A DNA stretch of 64,000 nucleotides from Stenotrophobium rhamnosiphilum (lineage in GTDB: Bacteria; Pseudomonadota; Gammaproteobacteria; Nevskiales; Nevskiaceae), in the NCBI RefSeq assembly GCF_003052265.1, contig NZ_QANS01000001.1, positions 62,001 to 126,000 of the forward strand. Direction: 5' to 3'. Below are positions 26,650-35,121 of the stretch, piece after piece. The notes beneath the pieces are model-generated. The model was given only the letters and a program-made list of their open reading frames with translations. It had not been told where the DNA came from and made no database searches. Within the stretch, counting starts at the first letter, position 1. Every line of letters starts with the position of its first letter. A program made the position numbers and the translations under genes.

Positions 26650-27101
26650 TGGCTGGGCTCGCTGATGAAGTGGCGCCCGGCTTGGATGGTCTTGCGCAGC
26701 TGCGCGCGTTGATGGCGTCCGGCCGCAAGCCGGGCATTCTCAGCGCACTCGACTTCGATTTCGTCGAAGTCGAAGCGGGCCTTGCAGTCTTTGCTGGTGT
26801 GCCGAGCGAGCGTGCTTACAACCCAATCGGTAGCGTGCACGGTGGTTACGCCGCGACGCTGCTTGATTCCGCTTGTGGCTGTGCAGTGCATTCGCGCTTG
26901 AGTCCAACGCAGGGCTACACAACGCTGGAGTTGAAGGTCGCATACCACAAGGCGATCAGCAAAGATTCCGGCGTGTTGCGCGCTGAGGGTAAGGTGTTGT
27001 CGATCGGTCGTCGCGCTGCATTTGCGGAGGCGCGTCTGTGCGATGCGCAAGGAAGGCTCTACGCGTCAGCGACTTCGACGCTGTTGGTTTTCGAGCGCTG
27101 A
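26649..27101 (+). CDS. PaaI-family hotdog thioesterase
   Basis: A 150-residue hotdog-fold acyl-CoA thioesterase. The family signature GSVHGGYAATLLDSACGCAV holds the HGG motif and the Asp on the long helix, followed by YTTLELKVAYHKAISKDSGVLRAEGKVLSIGRRAAFAEARL. Its ATG overlaps the last base of the thiolase stop, so the two are co-translated. It may release free acids from CoA esters made or used by the operon. Confidence 0.88.
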   Translation: MAGLADEVAPGLDGLAQLRALMASGRKPGILSALDFDFVEVEAGLAVFAGVPSERAYNPIGSVHGGYAATLLDSACGCAVHSRLSPTQGYTTLELKVAYHKAISKDSGVLRAEGKVLSIGRRAAFAEARLCDAQGRLYASATSTLLVFER

Positions 27102-27130
27102 AAGATTGTTGCTTGAGTTGTTGCAAACAG

Positions 27131-27157
27131 AAGCCCCACAAATTGCGGGGCTTTTTG
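27131..27157. terminator. Terminator between the lipid operon and msrB
   Basis: Stem AAGCCCC with GGGGCTT around a 9-base loop, with a TTTTTG run on the plus side and AAAAAG mirrored. It separates convergent genes. Confidence 0.85.
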
Positions 27158-27196
27158 TTTCAGGATTCAGCAGGTCATTTCGTTGATACGTGATGA

Positions 27197-27703
27197 CTAG
27201 CTTCGGAGTGCGGGCAGGTCTTGATCCTTAGGTACGAACAACAGCGCCACGCCGTTATTGCAGTAGCGCTTGCCGGTCGGCTGAGGGCCATCGTCGAACA
27301 CGTGGCCTTGGTGACCGCCACAGCGTGAGCAGTGATATTCGGTGCGTGGCAATACAAGTTTGAAATCAACTTTTGTTGCTACGCCATCCGGCAGGGCTGC
27401 ATAAAAACTTGGCCAGCCGGTGCCACTTTCGTATTTGGTGCTGGTATCAAACAGCGGCAGATAGCAGGCCGCGCAGATAAATTTCCCGGCGCGTTTTTCT
27501 TTCAACAGCGGGCTGCTATTTGGATACTCCGTGCCTTCTTCAAACAGCACGTCGTATTGCGCAGGCTGTAAAAGTTTTTGCCACTCGGCTTTGCTCTTGC
27601 TGAGTTTGGCGCTCACTTGCGCGGCGATGGCAGACAGTGGTTTTGCAAAAGCAGCGATGCCAATTGCGGCAAGGCCATGGCGCATCAGTTCACGTCTTTT
27701 CAT
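27197..27703 (-). CDS. msrB: Peptide-methionine (R)-S-oxide reductase, exported
   Basis: Repairs methionine-R-sulphoxide in proteins. The 168-residue product has an export leader with twin arginines (MKRRELMRHGLAAIGIAAFA), suggesting Tat or Sec export and a periplasmic role. The MsrB domain follows: GTEYPNSSPL, zinc ligands in CAAC and CSRCGG, GTGWPSF, TEYHCSRCGGHQGHVFDDGP and the catalytic cysteine in KRYCNNGVALLF. AGGA lies 7 bases before the ATG. It is convergent with the lipid operon. Confidence 0.93.
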   Translation of the reverse strand: MKRRELMRHGLAAIGIAAFAKPLSAIAAQVSAKLSKSKAEWQKLLQPAQYDVLFEEGTEYPNSSPLLKEKRAGKFICAACYLPLFDTSTKYESGTGWPSFYAALPDGVATKVDFKLVLPRTEYHCSRCGGHQGHVFDDGPQPTGKRYCNNGVALLFVPKDQDLPALRS

Positions 27704-27818
27704 CTTGCTGTCCTCATCTGGAGGGCTTTCGCCGATGAGGGAATACTAGACCTATCGCTGGGTGTGCACTGCGGCTGATCGTTCGCCGCTTATGCCCGTT
27801 CGTACTTTATAAAGCGAT

Positions 27819-27874
27819 GTAGGGTGCGTTGTGCGCACGCGTACTCATTACCGCGTGCGCACAGCGCACCCTAC
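27819..27874. repeat. GTAG-footed intergenic palindrome 2 (REP-like)
   Basis: GTAGGGTGCGTTGTGCGCAC and its mirror, ending GCGCACCCTAC, enclose GCGTACTCATTACC. It lies between coq7 and msrB, both on the minus strand. The arms differ from the other elements but the GTAG/CTAC feet are the same. Confidence 0.75.
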
Positions 27875-27883
27875 GGATCCAGC

Positions 27884-28522
27884 TTAGAAGCGATAAGCAG
27901 CGCGCTTCATGACCTTGGCGGCGCGCTTCATCAGCTCGCGAATAGGCAAGGGCAGTTGGCGACCGCCCGCTTCTTCAGCTTCATGACCGTGACGGGTTTC
28001 GTCAGCCTGCATGGTACTGATGATGCTGCGGCTCTTTTCGTCTTGCTCGGGCAGATTTTGCAGATGCTCGCCCAAGTGTTCAGAAACTTGTTTCTCGGTT
28101 TCAGCAACAAAACCCAAGCTCCACTTGTCGCCAGCCAAACCTGCAGCAGCGCCAATCGCAAACGAGCCTGCGTACCAAAGTGGTTTGAGTTTGCTCGGGC
28201 CTTCGCCGAGTTCACCCAAACGTTCTTCGCACCAACGCAGATGATCTTGTTCTTCCGCAGCAGCTTTCAGCAGATGCTCACGCACCTGTGGGTTACGCGC
28301 AGTGAGTGCCTGGCCGTGATACAGCGCCTGCGCTGCAACTTCACCCGCGTGATTCACGCGCATCAAACCTGCGGCATGACGACGTTCGCGATCCTGCAGC
28401 TCCGGTTCTTCGGTGTGCTGCGAAGGATTTTTGCGACCGATGTCGTTGCGCGGCGCAAGAATCGACAGGCCCTGTTGCAGGCGCATCAACAAATGATCGG
28501 CGGGGGTGTAGTTGCGTTCCAT
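27884..28522 (-). CDS. coq7: 3-demethoxyubiquinol 3-hydroxylase
   Basis: Di-iron monooxygenase of the last hydroxylation in ubiquinone synthesis. The 212 residues are of ferritin-like type. Iron ligands are visible as RVNHAGEVAAQALYHGQ, EEQDHLRW (ExxH), a further Glu in FVAETEKQVSEHL and DETRHG (ExxH). ATG 28522 (MERNYTPADHLL) is chosen for family length; the frame upstream enters the AraC gene. In Pseudomonas coq7 directly follows speD, whereas here the TetR-lipid-msrB block lies in between. Confidence 0.93.
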   Translation of the reverse strand: MERNYTPADHLLMRLQQGLSILAPRNDIGRKNPSQHTEEPELQDRERRHAAGLMRVNHAGEVAAQALYHGQALTARNPQVREHLLKAAAEEQDHLRWCEERLGELGEGPSKLKPLWYAGSFAIGAAAGLAGDKWSLGFVAETEKQVSEHLGEHLQNLPEQDEKSRSIISTMQADETRHGHEAEEAGGRQLPLPIRELMKRAAKVMKRAAYRF

Positions 28523-28532
28523 GGGGCCTATT

Positions 28533-29453
28533 TTAAGTCTTTCGGAAGCCGGACGGAGATTGTCCGTGGGCGCGCTTAAAAGCCTGACTAAACGCGGTTT
28601 CTGAGGCGTAACCGACCTGTGCAGCAATTTGTGCCATCGTCAGTCGCGTCTGCGTCAGTTTCCACGCGGCCAGACGCATGCGGTGTTCGGTGAGATACGA
28701 CAGCGGCGGCTGACCCATCACCTGCGCAAAACGCTCGGCAAACGCGGAGCGCGACAGATGCGCGATCTCGGCCAGTTCCGGCACCGTCCAATTGCGCTCT
28801 GGCGCTTGATGCATGGCGGCGAGGGCGGCGGATAAGGAGCTATCACGCAAGGCCAGCAGCCAGTTGCCAACGCCTTCCGGCAGTGAGGCGACGTGATCGC
28901 GCAAAGCTTCCACCAACAAAATGTCAGCGATGCGATTAATGATGACTTGTTGGCCGGGCTGCGTGGTTGCCGTTTCCTGCGCAATGAACTGCAAGCCAAT
29001 GCGCAGCCAGAGCGGGGGCGTCCCGGTGATGCTGCGCAGATGCATGACATCCGGCAGCGCTGCAATCAACGGCCGCGCCAGATCAATATCGAAACGGAAA
29101 TGACCGCTGAGCAATCCGGTCGTGGTGCCGTCGGCACCAAGGCGCACCGGCTCGACCTGCAAGCCGCTGAGTTCTGGCATCAAGTCGTGCGGTGTTACGC
29201 GCGTGGCGGGATCGTCTTGTACGCGATGCTCAACGCCACTGGGCAGCGTCACGATATCGCCCGCCTGCAATTTCAGCGGCTCAGCATTCGCACGCAGCAG
29301 CCAAGCTTCGCCACGGGTAACGATATGAAAGCTGGTGAGCCCTGGCGTATGCAGTCGCATCGCCCACGGCGCCGACATCTGCGACTCGCGGAAAACCGCG
29401 CCGTGTAGACGGATGTCGTTCAGGATCAGACTCAGCGTATCTATGTGTTCCAT
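28533..29453 (-). CDS. AraC family transcriptional regulator
   Basis: A 306-residue regulator with an N-terminal cupin-type sensor of the AraC_binding/cupin_6 sort (FHIVTRGEAWLLRANAEPLKLQAGDIVTLPSGVEHRV). It has a C-terminal double helix-turn-helix (WTVPELAEIAHLSRSAFAERFAQVMGQPPLSYLTEHRM, then LTMAQIAAQVGYASETAFSQAFKRAHGQSPSGFRKT). Divergent from alkB with about 190 bases between them. Regulation of alkB is a reasonable guess but not shown. Confidence 0.9.
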   Translation of the reverse strand: MEHIDTLSLILNDIRLHGAVFRESQMSAPWAMRLHTPGLTSFHIVTRGEAWLLRANAEPLKLQAGDIVTLPSGVEHRVQDDPATRVTPHDLMPELSGLQVEPVRLGADGTTTGLLSGHFRFDIDLARPLIAALPDVMHLRSITGTPPLWLRIGLQFIAQETATTQPGQQVIINRIADILLVEALRDHVASLPEGVGNWLLALRDSSLSAALAAMHQAPERNWTVPELAEIAHLSRSAFAERFAQVMGQPPLSYLTEHRMRLAAWKLTQTRLTMAQIAAQVGYASETAFSQAFKRAHGQSPSGFRKT

Positions 29454-29552
29454 CGGGTCAGTCGGCCGCTGAGCGGCGTTTTAATAGATTTTTCCGGCGT
29501 TTGGCGCAGGCGGCGGCGTTTGACTGTGGTTTGCCGGAGTGCAGCGTATTCC

Positions 29553-29598
29553 GCCATTGTGCAATGGCATTGACTATACCACCGCGCCGGGCATATAC
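29553..29598 (+). promoter_or_regulatory. Promoter and operator-like palindrome of alkB
   Basis: TTGACT (29570-29575) and ATATAC (29593-29598) are 17 bases apart. A 7-base inverted repeat, GCCATTG-TG-CAATGGC (29553-29568), abuts the -35 box on the upstream side, a usual activator position. Confidence 0.5.
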
Positions 29599-29646
29599 CG
29601 TCGTGGCAGCCCGAGACCATAGTCGGGCGACAAGGTGGAGAGAGAC

Positions 29647-31068
29647 ATGAGCACAGTCATGAACCAAGCCGGGACACCAGCTAAAGAACACTGGGTCGAC
29701 GGTAAATTCTATCTTTGGTTGCTGAGTCCTTTGATTCCAGTTTTGGTGCTCGCCGCCATTGGTCTCTTCCAATGGACGGGCTGGACGGTTTGGGCTTGGG
29801 GCGGCCCGCTGCTCGTATACGGCTTGATCCCTTTGCTCGATTGGTTGATTGGCGAAGACAAAAATAATCCGCCTGAATCTGCAGTGGCAGAGTTGGAAAA
29901 CAACCTCTACTACCGCGCCATCGTTTACGCCTATATCCCTACGCAATTCCTCGCCACCATCTGGGGCGCATGGCTGGTGGTGAACAATCACGTGTCGGGT
30001 TTTGAACTGGTCGGCTTGATCTTCACGGTGGGTACTGCAAACGGTATTGCCATCAATACGGCGCATGAACTAGGACACAAGAAAGAGTCGCTTGATCGTT
30101 GGCTCGCCAAGATCACTTTGGCACCAGTGGCCTATGGCCATTTCTATGTTGAGCACACGCGTGGCCATCACAAGAATGTCGCGACGCCAGATGATCCGGC
30201 TAGCTCCAAGATGGGCGAATCCTTCTGGGCATTTCTGCCGCGCACAATGATCGGCGCTGTGAAATCCGCTTGGGGCATCGAGAAAGAACGGCTCGCGCGC
30301 ACTGGCAAGAGCGTGTGGAGTTTGGATAACGACAACCTCCAATCATGGGCAATGACCTGGGTGTTCTTCGGCGCCATCGTGCTGTGGCTGGGTTGGGCGG
30401 CGCTGCCGTTCCTGTTGCTGCAAGCGTTCTACGGCGCATCGTTGCTAGAAGTCATCAACTACATCGAGCATTACGGCCTACTCCGTAAGAAGGGCGCTGA
30501 TGGTCGTTACGAGCGTTGCCAACCAAAACATTCTTGGAACAGCAATCACATCGTTACCAATCTTTTTCTGTATCAGCTGCAGCGTCATTCGGATCACCAC
30601 GCGAATCCAACGCGTCGCTTCCAGGCACTGCGCCACTTTGATGAAAGCCCACAGCTGCCATCGGGTTATGCGTCGATGCTGATTCCGGCTTACATCCCAT
30701 TCCTGTGGTTCCGCCAGATGGATCCGTTGGTGGCCAAGCATTTCAAAGGCGATTTGAGCCAAGCCAACATCTATCCGCCGAAGCGCGCAGAACTGCTCGC
30801 ACGCTGGAACAACCAAGTGCCTAGTGATGGCAATCCGGCGCTGTTCCCCGGTGGTCACGCGGCGATCAAACCTGCAACGGCTGCGGATGCTGCGCGTTAT
30901 CAATGCACGGATTGCGGTTACATCTACGACGAAGCGCAGGGCTGTCCGCGTGAAGGTTTTGCCGCAGGCACGCGTTGGTCGCAGATTCCAGATGCATGGC
31001 CTTGTCCGGATTGTGCGGTGAGAGAGAAGGTGGATTTTGTTGCGGTCACTGGAACCAGAACGCAGTGA
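29647..31068 (+). CDS. alkB: Alkane 1-monooxygenase (AlkB) fused to a C-terminal rubredoxin
   Basis: Integral membrane di-iron hydroxylase that oxidises n-alkanes to 1-alcohols. The 473 residues contain several membrane segments and the eight-histidine set: HELGHK (140-145), EHTRGHH (169-175), NYIEHYG and LQRHSDHHA. Residues about 415-473 form a rubredoxin domain with two CxxC pairs (CTDCGY and CPDCAV) for one iron, giving a built-in electron carrier. Fusions of this type are known in some bacteria. The start is ATG 29647 with GGAGAGAG upstream. A separate rubredoxin gene overlaps its stop. Confidence 0.95.
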   Translation: MSTVMNQAGTPAKEHWVDGKFYLWLLSPLIPVLVLAAIGLFQWTGWTVWAWGGPLLVYGLIPLLDWLIGEDKNNPPESAVAELENNLYYRAIVYAYIPTQFLATIWGAWLVVNNHVSGFELVGLIFTVGTANGIAINTAHELGHKKESLDRWLAKITLAPVAYGHFYVEHTRGHHKNVATPDDPASSKMGESFWAFLPRTMIGAVKSAWGIEKERLARTGKSVWSLDNDNLQSWAMTWVFFGAIVLWLGWAALPFLLLQAFYGASLLEVINYIEHYGLLRKKGADGRYERCQPKHSWNSNHIVTNLFLYQLQRHSDHHANPTRRFQALRHFDESPQLPSGYASMLIPAYIPFLWFRQMDPLVAKHFKGDLSQANIYPPKRAELLARWNNQVPSDGNPALFPGGHAAIKPATAADAARYQCTDCGYIYDEAQGCPREGFAAGTRWSQIPDAWPCPDCAVREKVDFVAVTGTRTQ

Positions 31069-31238
31069 AATTGCGTAAATGGCAGTGCGCCGGATGTGGC
31101 TACGTTTATGACGAAGCAGTTGGCTGGCCGGCGGATGGAATTGCTGCGGGCACTCGCTGGGAAGATATTCCCGAGGATTGGACCTGTCCGGATTGCGGGG
31201 CTTCCAAGGGGGATTTTCAGATGGAGCTTATGGTCTAA
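31065..31238 (+). CDS. Rubredoxin
   Basis: A 57-residue stand-alone rubredoxin with the iron ligands in [13 protein letters not shown] and [11 protein letters not shown] and the usual [11 protein letters not shown]. It would carry electrons from rubredoxin reductase to AlkB, in parallel with the fused domain. The start is GTG 31065, overlapping the alkB TGA in GTGA, so it is translationally coupled. It is closer to electron-transfer (AlkG2-type) rubredoxins in having no insertion between the CxxC motifs. Confidence 0.93.
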   Translation: MKLRKWQCAGCGYVYDEAVGWPADGIAAGTRWEDIPEDWTCPDCGASKGDFQMELMV

Positions 31239-31265
31239 AGGTTGAGCCATGCTGGATTGATTGAA

Positions 31266-31296
31266 AGAAACGCGCCGCAAGGCGCGTTTCTTTTTT
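31266..31296 (+). terminator. Terminator of the alkB-rubredoxin operon
   Basis: Stem GAAACGCGCC with GGCGCGTTTC around GCAA, followed by six T. It lies 28 bases after the rubredoxin stop. Confidence 0.9.
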
Positions 31297-31366
31297 GTCT
31301 GTCATTCCCGCGTAGGCGGCAATCCAGTTTTGCTTTTGCTTTTTTAACTACTGCCTGTTCTTCTTT

Positions 31367-32050
31367 GAGATGGCGTTTTTCGCGCTGAGGCGCGAGTTAC
31401 TTTTCTTTGCTTGTGCAAAGAAAAGCTAACCAAAAGAAAGCACACCCTGCGTCTACGCCCGCACGATGAAGCTGTGCGGGCACCCTGCGCTTCTCGTCTT
31501 GACCGGGGTGCGTGACAGGCCATCCATGGCCAGACACGCACGCTCGGCTCCTGCCTCGCCCGCGTCGTTGCGCGGCAATAACCGGACAAGACTGTGATGC
31601 TCGGCGCTGCCGAAGGGGCCCGACATCAAAAGCAAAGCGACTCTTGCTGTGAATGTTGCGGGGATCTCCTCAAAGGCTTAAGCGGTTCTTGAGAACAGTA
31701 AAAGTGTTAGCAGCACTTTTGATCACATCAATCACTTCATCACGGCACATTCGCTCGCTAGCTAATGAGATGTACAAGTGGCTTTGCTTTGCCGGGTTCC
31801 CTTCGACAACGCCGAGCATCACAGCACTGATCGGTTATTGCCGACGCTTCGCGTCGGGCGAGGCAGGAGCCGAGCGTGCATGCCTGGCCATGGATGGCCT
31901 GTCATGCACCCCGATCAGTGCGAGAAGCGCAGGGAACCGGAACGCTTTTTGTTCCGGCGTAGTCGCAGGGTGCCGTTTCTTTTGGTTACTTTTCTTTGGG
32001 CACGCAAAGAAAAGTCACTCGCGCCACAGCGCGAAAGACGCCACCTCAAA
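31367..32050. repeat. Long imperfect inverted repeat, no gene (two copies of a dispersed element)
   Basis: This gene-free stretch before holA holds two related copies of about 270 bases in opposite directions, 31367-31640 and 31768-32050, around about 125 bases of unique DNA. Shared landmarks are a TTTTCTTTGC / GCAAAGAAAA hairpin followed by CCAAAAGAAA, CACCCTGCG, GACAGGCCATCCATGGCCAG, GCTCGGCTCCTGCCTCGCCC and GCAATAACCG. A shorter relative of the hairpin recurs at 41743-41773. Open frames here (for example 31653-32069) lack family resemblance and are judged spurious. Confidence 0.8.
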
Positions 32051-32131
32051 TAGCAACAGACAGCGCTAACTGAACATGACCACCATCGCCCCAACCGGTA
32101 GAATGGCCTTTCAATAACCAGTTTTATCCCC

Positions 32132-33157
32132 GTGCGCCTCAGCTCCAGCCAACTCTCCTCGCATCTCACCAGAGGCCTAGCCCCCATCTACATCGTGGCT
32201 GGCGAAGAACCTTTGCTGATTCAAGAATCGCTCGACGCAATCCGTGCCAAAGCTCGCAAGGATGGTTACAGCGAGCGCGAGACGCTGGATGTCGATAAGA
32301 GTTTCAACTGGCAGCGGGTGGTCGATTCCTGCGCCAGCATGTCGCTGTTCGCGACGCGTCGCATTGTTGAGATCAATTTGCCCTCCGGTGCGCCGGGCGT
32401 TGAAGGCAGCAAGGTGTTGCAGCAGTTGGCGAGCAAGCCGCCGCAAGATGTTTTGCTGATCCTGATTTGTGGCGCGATTGAATGGCGTAGCCGTTCCGGC
32501 GCTTGGTACATGGCGTTTGAAACCAATGGCGCGGCGCTTTATTTCGAGCCGATGCAGGCAGGTGAGTTCAAGCCTTGGCTGGAATCGCGGATGAAATTGG
32601 CGGGTGTAGACCTGGAGCCAGAAGCACTCTCGCTGCTCGCTGAGCGCACCGAAGGAAATCTGCTCGCCGCTTCGCAGGACATCTACAAGCTAAATCTGCT
32701 CTATCCGAACAGCCGCATCACCGTTGATGAGCTCGAAAACGCGGTGGCCGACAGCGCCCGTTATGAGGCCTTCGACTTTATTGCGCTTATGCAACAGGGC
32801 GACGCCCCCGGCGCCGTCCGCAGCCTGAATCGCCTCCGCGAAGAGGGTTTTGAGGTGATGGAAATCCTCGGCGCGCTGCTCTGGAGCCTGCGCACTTGGG
32901 CCAAAGCGCAGGCCGCTTATGCGCAATCTGGCGATGCGGGCAGTGCCTGCCAGCAGGCTGGCGTGCCCCGAAAAAACCAGGCCCAGCTGTCTAAGGCGCT
33001 GATTCGCACCCGTTTACCGCAGGTTTACGGCTGGCTCAGGCGCTGCGCCACCATCGATTCGGCGGCTAAATCGACCGGCGGAAAGGAACAGGCATGGGAG
33101 GAATTGTTAATATTGACGCTCGCGGCCAGTGGCGCCGCCTCTCGTAGAGTCCCATGA
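32132..33157 (+). CDS. holA: DNA polymerase III subunit delta
   Basis: Clamp-loader subunit that opens the beta ring. The 341 residues match Hol[44 protein letters not shown], a Walker-like region without ATPase residues, [22 protein letters not shown] and the C-terminal helical domain ([16 protein letters not shown]). The start is GTG 32132. The usual upstream partners leuS and lptE are not adjacent; instead a long repeat region precedes it. It overlaps proA by 4 bases. Confidence 0.93.
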   Translation: MRLSSSQLSSHLTRGLAPIYIVAGEEPLLIQESLDAIRAKARKDGYSERETLDVDKSFNWQRVVDSCASMSLFATRRIVEINLPSGAPGVEGSKVLQQLASKPPQDVLLILICGAIEWRSRSGAWYMAFETNGAALYFEPMQAGEFKPWLESRMKLAGVDLEPEALSLLAERTEGNLLAASQDIYKLNLLYPNSRITVDELENAVADSARYEAFDFIALMQQGDAPGAVRSLNRLREEGFEVMEILGALLWSLRTWAKAQAAYAQSGDAGSACQQAGVPRKNQAQLSKALIRTRLPQVYGWLRRCATIDSAAKSTGGKEQAWEELLILTLAASGAASRRVP

Positions 33158-34449
33158 GTACCGCAACTAAAGCTGTAAAGAGCAAAGGCGACGATCAAGC
33201 GATCGCTAATTACATGCAGGACAAGGGCAAAAAAGCCCGGGTTGCCGCACGTGAAATGGCCAAGGCTGATTCCGGCACCAAGAACGCCTGTTTGTTCGCG
33301 CTCGCCGAAATCCTGATCAACGAAACCCGCAGCTTGCTGCAGGCCAACGCTGAAGACATGCGAAGTGGTCGTGCTGCCAAGCTCGACGCTGCGCTGCTGG
33401 ATCGTCTTGAGCTGAACGAAGACCGCATCGCTGCAATGGCAGACGGTGTGAAGCAGGTCGCCAATCTGGCTGACCCCGTCGGCGAAATCACCGACATGAA
33501 GATGCGCCCATCCGGCATTCAAGTCGGCAAGATGCGCGTGCCACTCGGCGTCGTCGGCATCATTTACGAATCTCGTCCTAACGTCACTGCTGATGCAGCG
33601 GCGCTGTGCCTCAAGTCTGGCAACGCTGCGATTCTTCGCGGCGGCTCTGAGGCGATGAACTCCAATCAAGCGATTGCGCGTTGCATTGAACGCGCACTCG
33701 GCGCTGCTGGCTTGCCAGAAGACGCCGTGCAAGTGCTCGACATCACCGACCGTCGCACCGTTGGCGAAATGGTCGCGATGCCAGAATTTATCGACGTCAT
33801 CATTCCGCGCGGCGGCAAGGGTCTGGTCGAGGCCGTGAGCAAAAATGCTCGCGTGCCGGTGATCAAACATCTCGATGGCATTTGCCACGTTTACATCGAC
33901 GCAGCGGCTGATATTGAAAAAGCAATTGCAGTGGCGGTGAACGCCAAGACGCAGCGCTACGGCACCTGCAACACGATGGAGACGCTGCTGGTCGACAAAC
34001 TGATTGCAGAAAAAGTATTGCCACGTCTGCAAGACATTTACGTAGAGGCTGGCGTTGAACTGCGCGGCTGTGACCGCACGCGCAAGATTCTCAAAGACAT
34101 TCGTCCTGCGACGGAAGAAGACTGGCGCACGGAATATCTCGCGCCGATTTTGTCGATCAAGATTGTCGATAACGTTGATCAAGCGATTGATCACGTCAAC
34201 ACGTACAGCTCGGCACACACCGACGCCATCATCACTGAAAACTTAAGCCGCGCGCGTCAGTTCATTCGCGAAGTGGATTCGAGCTCGGTGATGGTTAATG
34301 CCTCAACGCGTTTTGCTGATGGTTATGAGTATGGTCTTGGCGCCGAAATCGGCATCAGCACTGACAAGTTCCACGCACGCGGACCAGTCGGTCTTGAAGG
34401 TTTAACCTCGCAGAAGTGGATTGTGTTTGGCGATGGCAATGTTCGCTAA
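33154..34449 (+). CDS. proA: Glutamate-5-semialdehyde dehydrogenase (gamma-glutamyl phosphate reductase)
   Basis: Second step of proline synthesis, reducing glutamyl phosphate with NADPH. The 431 residues have [59 protein letters not shown] and the catalytic cysteine in [13 protein letters not shown], then [26 protein letters not shown]. The start overlaps holA in ATGA. nadD follows after 9 bases. Confidence 0.96.
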   Translation: MSTATKAVKSKGDDQAIANYMQDKGKKARVAAREMAKADSGTKNACLFALAEILINETRSLLQANAEDMRSGRAAKLDAALLDRLELNEDRIAAMADGVKQVANLADPVGEITDMKMRPSGIQVGKMRVPLGVVGIIYESRPNVTADAAALCLKSGNAAILRGGSEAMNSNQAIARCIERALGAAGLPEDAVQVLDITDRRTVGEMVAMPEFIDVIIPRGGKGLVEAVSKNARVPVIKHLDGICHVYIDAAADIEKAIAVAVNAKTQRYGTCNTMETLLVDKLIAEKVLPRLQDIYVEAGVELRGCDRTRKILKDIRPATEEDWRTEYLAPILSIKIVDNVDQAIDHVNTYSSAHTDAIITENLSRARQFIREVDSSSVMVNASTRFADGYEYGLGAEIGISTDKFHARGPVGLEGLTSQKWIVFGDGNVR

Positions 34450-34458
34450 TCGTCACGC

Positions 34459-35121
34459 ATGAAAGCGATTGGCATTTTCGGCGGCGCGTTTGCTCCTTTC
34501 CATAACGGGCATCTGCGCGTCGCGATCGAATGCCGTGAGCGTCTCGATCTATCTGTCATGCATCTGATTCCTACGGCCAATCCACCACACCGCACGGTCG
34601 CACGCGTTAGCGCGCAGCGTCGTCTGGAATGGCTGCGTTTGGCGCTGCGTAAAGAGAAAGGCTTTGTCGCCGATGATCGCGAGATTTTGCGTCAAGGCAC
34701 ATCGTTTACTTTCGATACGCTGACGGAGCTGCGTGCGCAGTATCCAAAAGCATCGCTAGTGCTGATCATGGGTGCCGATGCGTTCGCGCATCTACACACT
34801 TGGCACCGTTGGAAAGAACTATTGAATCTGGCGCATCTGGTCGTGATCGCCCGCAAGGGCGCCAAACTTGATGCGTCTGCCGAGTGCGCCAGCACGCTGG
34901 AAGGCCTGCGCACCACCGATCCGGACGCGCTGCACAACGCGCCTGCGGGCCTGTGGATGCAGCTGGATCTACCGCTGCTGGACATTTCCTCAACCCGTAT
35001 TCGCCGTCTACTGAAGAAAAAACAGTCCGTGCGCGGTCTGTTGCCGGATGCGATACTCAACCATATAACTGCCGCAGATATCGCGGTGCTGACCCAGGAC
35101 GAAGATGCCACGACTCACTAA
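34459..35121 (+). CDS. nadD: Nicotinate-nucleotide adenylyltransferase
   Basis: Adenylates nicotinate mononucleotide in NAD synthesis. The 220-residue product has the nucleotidyl transferase motif GIFGGAFAPFHNGHLRVA (HxGH), IPTANPPHR, RLALRKEKGFVADDREI, LVLIMGADAFAHLHTWHRW and ISSTRIRRLLKKKQSVRGLLPDAI. It overlaps rsfS by 17 bases. The order proA-nadD-rsfS-rlmH is typical of Pseudomonas. Confidence 0.95.
   Translation: MKAIGIFGGAFAPFHNGHLRVAIECRERLDLSVMHLIPTANPPHRTVARVSAQRRLEWLRLALRKEKGFVADDREILRQGTSFTFDTLTELRAQYPKASLVLIMGADAFAHLHTWHRWKELLNLAHLVVIARKGAKLDASAECASTLEGLRTTDPDALHNAPAGLWMQLDLPLLDISSTRIRRLLKKKQSVRGLLPDAILNHITAADIAVLTQDEDATTH

Noticed and set aside
31653-32069. 138-codon plus-strand frame in the holA upstream repeat
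   Set aside because: Its sequence is the repeat itself, read through inverted copies; such frames recur wherever the repeat occurs and show no domain.
33025-34218. Minus-strand frame opposite holA and proA (397 codons)
   Set aside because: Antisense to firm proA; no family resemblance and no ribosome-binding site.
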